The position numbers were made by a program, and so were the translations under genes. DNA of 64,000 nt, taken from positions 306,143 to 370,142 of the forward strand of contig DFQQ01000010.1 in assembly GCA_002377855.1 (NCBI GenBank), in the 5' to 3' direction. This document shows positions 16,258 through 23,080 of this stretch, in pieces. Each line of letters opens with the position of its first letter. Position 1 is the stretch's first letter. Source of the DNA: Acidovorax delafieldii (GTDB lineage: Bacteria > Pseudomonadota > Gammaproteobacteria > Burkholderiales > Burkholderiaceae_C). The notes under the pieces were generated by a model that was not told the origin of the DNA, searched no databases, and was given only the letters and a program-made list of their open reading frames with translations.

Positions 16258-17420
16258 GTACCAGCCTTTTTATGGGCTGGCGCAGCATTTGGGGCCGTTG
16301 AGCCACCCGACACAGCGGGAGCCTGAGCAGTCTCCCAAGCCATGGGCACGCCAAAGAACAGGGGCTCAAAGCCCTGCCAGGTCATCACATCCACCGTGCC
16401 CAGCGAAGCAAACCGCTGTGTGTAGACCCGCTCCAGGGCTTGCCGGGTGGGGTCGTCCAGCTGCTGCGTCACCTGCACAGGCTCCCCGTACTTGCGCAGG
16501 GTGACCTGGATGAGCCCCAGCTTGAGCTCCGGCGAAAGGCTGGTGTACGCAGCGCGCATGTTCTCCACCACCACCGGGTCTGGCGTGCCATTGGGGATGC
16601 AGCGCCAATACGGGGTGTTGGTGGCCTTGCCCACGAGTTCCAGCACGCTCAGATCAACCAGCGTGCGAATGGCAGAGTGCCGTCCTTGCAGGTACTTGCC
16701 CTCCAGCTTGAAGCCGAAGGCATCGCCATAAAACCCCAGACTGGCGTTGTCTTCCGAACTGAAATTCAGCACCTTCACCACGTTGGAGGCCTGCACCTGC
16801 GGCACCATCTGCTGCGTGGAAAAGCTCACCAGGTTCAGGTCCAACGCCAATGCTGAGTAGATGGCCGTGCGCTTTGTGTCGCCACCCATGGTGACTTTGC
16901 CATTGCCTCCGCCAAACTCGATACCAGCCGAATTCACGCGCCCCGCGCCGGCAATGGCACGGTCAAACTCGGTGAGCGCGCCGGTGATCAGGAAGTCGGG
17001 CATGGTCACGCCAAACTTGGCCCCCAACTGGGCCTGAGAGACGAGGTAGTCGGGGTGGTAGGGCACGTACACCACGCGCGCTCCGATCCGGTTCACAGCG
17101 GTGCGCACCATCTCGGTGATGTCGCCAGGAATCTCTGCGCCCACCAGGGGGCTGGAGAGATTGGTAGCGTCGAGAATGCTGCGCGTTTGCATGTAGATGA
17201 CAGGGTCACCCTCCTTGTAGATATCCAGCATGCGGCCGAAGCGGCCAAGCGCGAGGGCGTAGGGACTGAGGTTGGTCACCGGCAGCAACTTGTCAGCCTC
17301 GCGCTCCTGCATCAGGGTGTTGGCATCCTTGAGTGCATTTTCAGTGGTTGCGCAGCCAGCGAGGGCGGCCACTGCCAGCGCCAGCGCCCCCCAACGCAAT
17401 GGTGTTCTTTTGGTCATCAT
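16254..17420 (-). CDS. CsgG/HfaB-like outer-membrane secretion lipoprotein
   Basis: A 388-residue lipoprotein with lipobox LAGC near residue 22. The order of conserved stretches follows CsgG and HfaB: a strand region near RVVYVPYHPDYL, DFLITGALTEFD with AIAGAGRVNSAG, then IYSALALDLNLVSFSTQQMV, and a final helix HSAIRTLVDLSVLELVGKAT with PYWRC. CsgG forms a nonameric outer-membrane pore that exports curli subunits, and HfaB does the same for holdfast-anchor proteins. The neighbouring signal-peptide repeat proteins are the natural cargo. ATG 17420 was preferred for the signal peptide; a TTG at 17444 has a better Shine-Dalgarno. The assignment rests on pattern, not a database search. Confidence 0.68.
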   Translation of the reverse strand: MMTKRTPLRWGALALAVAALAGCATTENALKDANTLMQEREADKLLPVTNLSPYALALGRFGRMLDIYKEGDPVIYMQTRSILDATNLSSPLVGAEIPGDITEMVRTAVNRIGARVVYVPYHPDYLVSQAQLGAKFGVTMPDFLITGALTEFDRAIAGAGRVNSAGIEFGGGNGKVTMGGDTKRTAIYSALALDLNLVSFSTQQMVPQVQASNVVKVLNFSSEDNASLGFYGDAFGFKLEGKYLQGRHSAIRTLVDLSVLELVGKATNTPYWRCIPNGTPDPVVVENMRAAYTSLSPELKLGLIQVTLRKYGEPVQVTQQLDDPTRQALERVYTQRFASLGTVDVMTWQGFEPLFFGVPMAWETAQAPAVSGGSTAPNAAPAHKKAGT

Positions 17421-17489
17421 GGTTGTTATGTGTGGTGATCTCAACAGCCCCGCTCTCTCGGGGCTTGCGGCACAAAGCCTTCTTTTCGT

Positions 17490-17948
17490 TCAGCGACCCG
17501 AGTTCAAGACGGTGATGTTCTCCACGCCCTTGCCTTCCACATACAAGGTCACGTTGCCGTTCACGTTGCCCTGGATCACCGGGCTGGCGATGCGCAGCGT
17601 GCCATCGGGCGAGCGTTGCACATCCGAGTAAGAGGTGCGTATCACGATGTTGCGTTGCCCCTCGGGCAGCTTGAGCGTGCCATCGGGCTGCACCAGAGCG
17701 CTTTGGTCTACCAGTGCGTTCTGCGCAATCGCTCGATTGACCCGCGCCTTTGCACTCACCGCCGGATAGACGCCGTCGTTCAGCCGCACGCCGCTTTGGG
17801 CCTGGTCTTTGTAAGCGCCCAGTTGTTCGCCATAGTTGACCAGTTGGGCCTGCGCGCTGGCGCCTGCCAGTGCCACCACGCACGCCCCGCAGTACATGGC
17901 CCAGGTTCGACCATTTGGCCAAGGACCATGGGAATTCCGTGTTTTCAT
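17490..17948 (-). CDS. Small secreted protein, possibly HfaA/CsgA-like
   Basis: A 152-residue protein with a signal peptide ending near AQAQ and GGAG six bases before the ATG. The C-terminus VIQGNVNGNVTLYVEGKGVE followed by NITVLNSG is a short stretch of Gly/Asn-rich strands like those in curli-type and holdfast-anchor subunits. It lies between the large repeat protein and the CsgG-like pore, the place expected for a nucleator, anchor or minor subunit. No firm family assignment is possible; the HfaA comparison is from memory and tentative. Confidence 0.6.
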   Translation of the reverse strand: MKTRNSHGPWPNGRTWAMYCGACVVALAGASAQAQLVNYGEQLGAYKDQAQSGVRLNDGVYPAVSAKARVNRAIAQNALVDQSALVQPDGTLKLPEGQRNIVIRTSYSDVQRSPDGTLRIASPVIQGNVNGNVTLYVEGKGVENITVLNSGR

Positions 17949-18002
17949 TTGCCGCTCCTTCAGTCACAAAAATTCACACACACGCTCGCGTCGGCAACAG
18001 GC

Positions 18003-21000
18003 CTACATGCTCAGCAGGTTCATCGCAGGAGTCACCGTGACGGACTGGTTGATCACGCCGACCGAGGGCGTCGTGTAGGTGTAGCCAGGGTTGGCGGCCG
18101 AGGGCGTGTTCGCCGTCACGCCCACCATGCCCGTCACGGCACCGCCCACATTGCGAACGCTGCCAGTTGTCATCCCTGCAGCCGCTACAGACATGTTTCC
18201 GACGATGGCCACCGCGCCGGTGATGACACCCTGGTTGATGACAGAACTGGCGACACCGCCCGCCGCCGCGCGGGCTTGGTTGCCAGCAATCACCACCGTG
18301 CCCGACATCACACCTTGGTTGACCAGTGAGTTGGCCGTACCTCCCAGCGTGGCGCTGCCGCGATTGCCCGCAATCACCACCCGGCCGGACAGACGCCCAC
18401 GGTTGTCAACGCTGTTGACGGTGCCACCGCCCGTAGCACTGCCCTGGTTCCCTGTGATCACGACCTGGGCACCAGCGAGCGTGCCCCTGTTGTGCACACC
18501 ATTGACCAGCCCGCCGCCGCTGGCGCGGCCGGTGTTGCCGGCAATCAGAATCTGGCTGCCCCTGATGGAGCCGGAGCCGGACACACTGTTGACCTTGCTG
18601 CCCTCTCCTTGCACGCTGGCCTGGTTGCCGAGGATGGTGATGTTCGAGCCGGTCACATTGCCGTCCGCGCGCACGCTGTTCGCCAAGCCAGCATGGGCTG
18701 AACCGGTATTGCCGACAATGGTGATCTGGCTGCCTGAAATACGGCCATTGCCCACCAGGCTGTTGACGGTACCGCCATCGCGCGCGGAGCCCTGGTTGCC
18801 CAAAATGGTGATGCTGCCGCCCTGCAGCGTGCCCGCAACGTCCACACTGTTGGCCACGCCCTGCTGCGCGTTGCCCTGATTGGCTGTCACCGTGACGTTG
18901 GAACCGGCCACGCGCCCACGGCCTTGCGCTCGCACGCTGTTGGCCAGCCCGTCGCGGCCCGCAGCACGGGCGCTGCCCTGGTTGCCCACCACCTGCACCG
19001 CACTGCCCTGCAAAGCGCCATCGGCCTGCACGCTGTTGGCCAAAGCCGTGCTGCCCTGCTCGGCCTGTGTCTGCACCGCAGTGTTGCCCGCCAGCAGCAC
19101 CTGCAGGCCATCCACACGGCCGCCAGACGCTTGTGAAAAACTGTTGGCCGCCGCAAGCCCCTCGGCGGCATGCACGCGGCCCGCCGTGTTGCCCATCAAC
19201 TGCAGGCTGGCTGCGCGCATATCGCCCAGCACCTGAACAGCGTTGGCATTGGCTTGCCCCACACCCTTGCCAAACGCAGCGAAGCCCGCCACGGTGCCTT
19301 CACTGCCCTCGCTGCGCACATCGGCCGCCGTGTTGCCCGCCAAGGTCAGCGTACTGCCCTGCACACGCCCCTGGGCGTTGACCGACAACGCATTGGCGTT
19401 GACGCGCCCCCCGTTGGCGTTCAGCTGGCGGGCCGTGTTTCCGACCACCTGCACGCTGCTCTGGACCAGGGCGGTGGCACCCGATCCGTCCATGTACACA
19501 CCGTTGGCCGCCAGCACCCCGTTCGAACGGGTGCCCACGCCCAGCGCCTGCGCGCCACTGCCCGCGGCGCGGATGTCTTCGCCCCGGTTGCCCGCGATGA
19601 CCACGGGCGTGCCGCGCACCTGCGCGCCGCGGTAGGCAGACAGTGCATTGACCAGGGCCGTGCCACCCGTAGCGTGTACTGCGCGCACACTGTTTCCTGC
19701 GATGAGCCAGGGCGACGAGGCATCGACCAAGGCACCGTCATGCAGCACCAGCGCGTTCGCGGCTGCCCGCGCGCGGCTTTCGCGCCCAGCCAGCCCGCCC
19801 GCTGCCGACACTGCGTCGGCCGTGGTGGTCATGTCGCTGGCGGTGTTGCCCGTCATGGCGCCGGTTGCCGACAAGCGCGACGCAGCGCCGGAGCCGCTTT
19901 CCAGCGCAACACTGTTGGCCAGCAACGCGCCGCCACGCGCGGTGAGCCGCGATGCGGTATTGCCGGCAATGGTCAACGTGGCGGCGTCCAGCTGCGAGCC
20001 TGTCACGGCAAGGCTGTTTGCCAACGCGGCCGATTGCTGCCGGGCCGAGAACAACAGCCCGCCACCCACCTGCGCTGCGTAGCCACTGGACTGCACTGCG
20101 TCTGCGCGGTTGCCTGCCAGGGTTACGGCAGTGGCCTGCACACGCCCCTCACCCAACATGATGGTGTTGGCAGCCGCAAGTCCGCCCGACCCGGTGATCG
20201 ACGCTCCGCGGTTGCCCGAGAGGACAACGCTGGCGCGCTCGAGCGTGGACTGCCGCTCGGCCACCACGGTGTTGGCCAACGCCCGTCCATTGCGCTCCAG
20301 CGCCCCCACGCCCCCCCCGCCAATGGAGCCCGAGCCCCCGGCCGTGCGCACCGTCTCGGCCGCATTGCCGGCAATCAAAACGCTACCCCCGCGCACGGTG
20401 GCACCGTCCAGCCACAGGCTGTTGCCCGCCGCGCCACCGCCCGTGGCCACCACATCAATGGCACGGTTGCTGGCCACCTGGTGCACCGGGGCATCTGCAA
20501 GGGCGCCGCCCGTCACTGAAATGGTGTTGGCGAGCGCTGACGCAGAGATGCGCACATCGGCCAAAGCGCCGCCCAGAATTGAACCCTCTCCGCCCCACGC
20601 CTGCACGTTGCGGGCCGTGTTGTCAGAAATGCCTGCCTGATACCTGGCCGAACTCGCCAGACGGTGATCGGTGAAACTCACGCTGTTGGCCAAGGCACTG
20701 CCGCCCGTTGCAACCACCTGGGCCGCCTGGTTGCCCGCCAACACCAGTTGCGCCCCCCGCAGTTCGCTGGACGCCAGACTCACCGCGTTGGCCGCGGCCA
20801 CGCCGGTCAAATCCACCTGCGCGATGGTGCCCCGCCCTACGGCGCCAGCGCCACCGCCTGCACGCACATCTTCTGCGCGGTTGCCGGTGTGCAGGATGCG
20901 GCTGTTTGCCAATGTCGATCGGGCAGCCGTCAAGGCATTGGCCAGGGCAGAGCCTCCAATGGACGTGACACGCCGCGCTTCGTTACCCGACAGCGACACA

Positions 21001-21578
21001 TCAGCGTTGCGCAGTTCGGTGGCGTCCACCAGCACACTGTTGGCCGTCGCGCGGCCCGGCATTTGGAGCGAACCCGTGCCCAGCAACACTTCCGTTTTGG
21101 CGCCAAAGGCCGCCACATCTGCCGCTCGGTTGCCCAGTACCGACACCCTGCTCGCCGCAAGAGGCTTCACACCCGTAGCGCTGGCGGCCAGCACCATGTT
21201 GGCTGTGGCAGCACCCCCCAGCGCGTGAACAAAACCTGTTACCTGATTGCCCAGAACCTGCACTTGCGACTGGCGCACGTCCATGGCGGCCAGGCCAATG
21301 CCATTCGCCTGGGCCGTTGCCGCCAGGTCCACCCGCATCCCCACGTTGGCCAGGGCCGAGCCCTTGCCACCGCTGGACACCACCGGGCCTGCGGACTTGT
21401 TGCCCTGAACCTGGACCCGACTGCCCGCGTCCACCTGGGTGCCTGCACTGTTCTTATGCCAACCCAGGCCCGCAAGCATCGATTCCTGGGCGTTCACGCT
21501 CGCTGGGGCCAGCGTCACGGAAACCAGCAGGCCCAGCGCTAGCGCTTCAGGCGGACGCGTCTTGCGCTTTGTATGCAC
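18003..21578 (-). CDS. Large secreted GN-repeat protein (1191 residues), candidate fibre or adhesin
   Basis: Signal peptide ends near SVNAQ; the start is GTG with GGGG six bases upstream. By eye about 30 units of the form V-x-(V/I/L)-x-GN-x-A-x-x-V-x-A-x-GG-x-A-x-ANSV follow from about residue 55 to near the end. In the first 18 or so, long units (about 50 residues) alternate with short ones (about 34). The last 11 are compact, about 28-30 residues, for example SNITILGNQASVQGEGSKVN. Asn, Gly and aliphatic residues recur at fixed spacing and Cys is absent, which suggests a beta-solenoid or amyloid-like stack. No autotransporter barrel, LPXTG or ESPR region is present, so export must rely on another pore, plausibly the CsgG-like protein encoded next door. 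Confidence 0.75.
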   Translation of the reverse strand: MHTKRKTRPPEALALGLLVSVTLAPASVNAQESMLAGLGWHKNSAGTQVDAGSRVQVQGNKSAGPVVSSGGKGSALANVGMRVDLAATAQANGIGLAAMDVRQSQVQVLGNQVTGFVHALGGAATANMVLAASATGVKPLAASRVSVLGNRAADVAAFGAKTEVLLGTGSLQMPGRATANSVLVDATELRNADVSLSGNEARRVTSIGGSALANALTAARSTLANSRILHTGNRAEDVRAGGGAGAVGRGTIAQVDLTGVAAANAVSLASSELRGAQLVLAGNQAAQVVATGGSALANSVSFTDHRLASSARYQAGISDNTARNVQAWGGEGSILGGALADVRISASALANTISVTGGALADAPVHQVASNRAIDVVATGGGAAGNSLWLDGATVRGGSVLIAGNAAETVRTAGGSGSIGGGGVGALERNGRALANTVVAERQSTLERASVVLSGNRGASITGSGGLAAANTIMLGEGRVQATAVTLAGNRADAVQSSGYAAQVGGGLLFSARQQSAALANSLAVTGSQLDAATLTIAGNTASRLTARGGALLANSVALESGSGAASRLSATGAMTGNTASDMTTTADAVSAAGGLAGRESRARAAANALVLHDGALVDASSPWLIAGNSVRAVHATGGTALVNALSAYRGAQVRGTPVVIAGNRGEDIRAAGSGAQALGVGTRSNGVLAANGVYMDGSGATALVQSSVQVVGNTARQLNANGGRVNANALSVNAQGRVQGSTLTLAGNTAADVRSEGSEGTVAGFAAFGKGVGQANANAVQVLGDMRAASLQLMGNTAGRVHAAEGLAAANSFSQASGGRVDGLQVLLAGNTAVQTQAEQGSTALANSVQADGALQGSAVQVVGNQGSARAAGRDGLANSVRAQGRGRVAGSNVTVTANQGNAQQGVANSVDVAGTLQGGSITILGNQGSARDGGTVNSLVGNGRISGSQITIVGNTGSAHAGLANSVRADGNVTGSNITILGNQASVQGEGSKVNSVSGSGSIRGSQILIAGNTGRASGGGLVNGVHNRGTLAGAQVVITGNQGSATGGGTVNSVDNRGRLSGRVVIAGNRGSATLGGTANSLVNQGVMSGTVVIAGNQARAAAGGVASSVINQGVITGAVAIVGNMSVAAAGMTTGSVRNVGGAVTGMVGVTANTPSAANPGYTYTTPSVGVINQSVTVTPAMNLLSM

Positions 21579-21613
21579 TCACAGCCCCTTGAAAGGTATG
21601 CGAGGGTTTAGAC

Positions 21614-21640
21614 GGGCGCCTGCCCATGAGCAGGCCGCCC
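21614..21640 (-). terminator. Hairpin between the small and the large repeat-protein genes
   Basis: GGGCG-CCTGC, a 6-base loop, GCAGG-C-CGCCC: ten base pairs with one bulge in an 80-base gap. No T-run follows on the minus strand, so it may end part of the transcripts or protect the 3' end of the upstream mRNA. Confidence 0.5.
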
Positions 21641-21659
21641 GCGCCGCAACCCATGAAGA

Positions 21660-22019
21660 TCAGTTGATGTTGACGCTATTGACGTTGGCCGTGCCGCCGA
21701 TGGCCTTGATGTCAGTGGCTTCGTTACCGGTCACGGTGATGTCGGAGTTGCGAATCTTGGAGCCGGTGATGTTGATGCTGTTGACGTTGGCAACACCTTC
21801 CATGGACACCTCGGCCACCTTGATGCCAGCTTTGCCGCCGCCTGCGAGAACATTGGTGGCTTTGTTGCCGGACACCGTAATCCGGCTTTGGGTTACTTCA
21901 GAGCCTGCCGAGCCCTTGCCGGAAATCAGGCCGGGGATGGTCACATTGCCGCTTTGAGCAAAGGCTGCGCCGCATGTGAACGCGAGCGCTGCAACGGTGG
22001 TAAATGCAATTTTGCGCAT
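21660..22019 (-). CDS. Small secreted GN-repeat protein (119 residues)
   Basis: Signal peptide MRKIAFTTVAALAFTCGAAFA, cleavage near AQ-S. The mature part of about 97 residues has two repeat units, SRITVSGNKATNVLAGGG and SDITVTGNEATDIKAIGG, the second ending ANVNSVNIN. This is the same motif as in the 1191-residue protein, at the size of a curli major subunit. It is the first gene of the cluster, with AAAGGAT before the ATG, and is followed by a hairpin, an arrangement that would favour higher expression than the downstream genes. Confidence 0.78.
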   Translation of the reverse strand: MRKIAFTTVAALAFTCGAAFAQSGNVTIPGLISGKGSAGSEVTQSRITVSGNKATNVLAGGGKAGIKVAEVSMEGVANVNSINITGSKIRNSDITVTGNEATDIKAIGGTANVNSVNIN

Positions 22020-22384
22020 GACAATAATCCTTTGAGGGTTTGGTCAATCCACGGAAAGCCCCGTGTGGCTTACGAAACGGATTGTTCCGGGCACCGCCGG
22101 CGCGAAAGTAAGCAAACGTAGTACCACACCTCGCTGGCCGATATGAGGTTATCCACAGCCCAAACGTATCCAGAATATCGCTGCGAACCATTGCCGGAGC
22201 GATATGTAAGAAAAGTGCGCACTACTCCGACCGAGAAATTCCCACAAATTTTCGCCGCGTTCGTTATTCGTGAAAACCATAAAAAAACCAACAAGCGATT
22301 ACATTTCATTCAACATGAAACGCGTATAAAACAATTTGAAATTATTGACTGCTCGAGAATATTTAAACAACTGCATTATTTGTC
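22020..22384. other. Intergenic promoter region with an AT-rich core
   Basis: Divergent control region between the repeat-protein cluster and the lipoprotein at 22385. From about 22200 to 22440 the base composition falls far below the surrounding sequence. It contains an inverted repeat TTTCAT-TCAAC-ATGAAA at 22304-22320, a leader hairpin AAGCC/GGCTT near 22057-22072, and a weak TTGAAA (22336) - 16 - AATATT (22358) promoter match for the plus-strand gene. No clear minus-strand sigma70 promoter was found. Confidence 0.55.
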
Positions 22385-22993
22385 ATGAGAATGAAACAAA
22401 ATCCCGCTATTCAATCAGTCGTTATTGCAGCATCGGTGGTTTTGGCAGCGTGCTCCCCCTCAGCGCAGAACGAATACTCCTACCCGACGGATGCACAGAT
22501 TTCCTCAGCCCTAGAAGCGCAATTCGCTAGTGACCGAAACAGCACCGCCGCACGAGATCTGGTCCGTACCTTGGGTGGTGAACAAGGAAAATTGCGCTAC
22601 CAGATCCATCAGGTGATCTACCGACAAGGAGCGTACGAGGCCCGGTACGACGCGGTATTGGTGATGGGGCAGCCGGGTGTGCAAACGCTGCAGGCGTTGT
22701 ATGCCAGCATGATTCCCGACGCGGAGCGCGCCAAACTGGCGCAAGGCAGCCTGCAAGCCTATGAAAGCTGGCTCAGGCAGCAGGCCGAAGCGCTGAAGAA
22801 GACCTCGGCACCGCAAGGCCAAGCGCTTCTGGACACGCTGGACCTGCTGGGCAAGTGCTACCGGGGCAAAGAAACTGGGGCAGAAGTCACCGTGATGCAG
22901 GGTCTGGGTGCGCTGCTTTCCCCTGAGCGCAAGGGGCTCTACGCCGAGAAACTGGCGCTGCCAGACACCACCATGCAGTGCCTACCCACTTGA
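22385..22993 (+). CDS. Lipoprotein of unknown function
   Basis: A 202-residue protein with lipobox VVLAAC (C23). The rest is mostly helical and charged with no motif I recognise; it has two cysteines near the end (GKCYRG and MQCLPT). Codon use in the first 20 codons is A/T-rich, like the region before it. It is divergent from the repeat-protein cluster, so shared control is possible but unproven. An alternative ATG lies two codons downstream. Confidence 0.7.
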   Translation: MRMKQNPAIQSVVIAASVVLAACSPSAQNEYSYPTDAQISSALEAQFASDRNSTAARDLVRTLGGEQGKLRYQIHQVIYRQGAYEARYDAVLVMGQPGVQTLQALYASMIPDAERAKLAQGSLQAYESWLRQQAEALKKTSAPQGQALLDTLDLLGKCYRGKETGAEVTVMQGLGALLSPERKGLYAEKLALPDTTMQCLPT

Positions 22994-23080
22994 GGGGCAC
23001 CGGGCCTGCGGGGGCTGCCTCACATGAACAGGCACGCACCAGCGCCCGACCCGTGCGAGCGCCGAGTGGATTGGCTGGGA

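Noticed and set aside
16254..17420. Generic lipoprotein without assignment
   Set aside because: The order of conserved segments and the neighbouring secreted repeat proteins fit CsgG/HfaB better, although this needs a profile search.
19170..20519. A 449-codon plus-strand open frame opposite the large repeat protein
   Set aside because: Its periodic Cys/Arg/His-rich sequence only mirrors the repeat DNA; there is no ribosome site or family match.
18003..21578. Repetitive DNA considered as a CRISPR array
   Set aside because: The repetition is at protein level in a single long frame with varying unit length; there are no identical direct repeats with spacers.
18003..21578. Autotransporter or two-partner adhesin
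   Set aside because: No C-terminal barrel, no TPS domain and no ESPR signal; the C-terminus ends in compact repeats.
22020..22200. c-di-GMP riboswitch in the leader of the surface cluster
   Set aside because: I looked for the GEMM-type conserved core and did not find it; only a simple hairpin is present.
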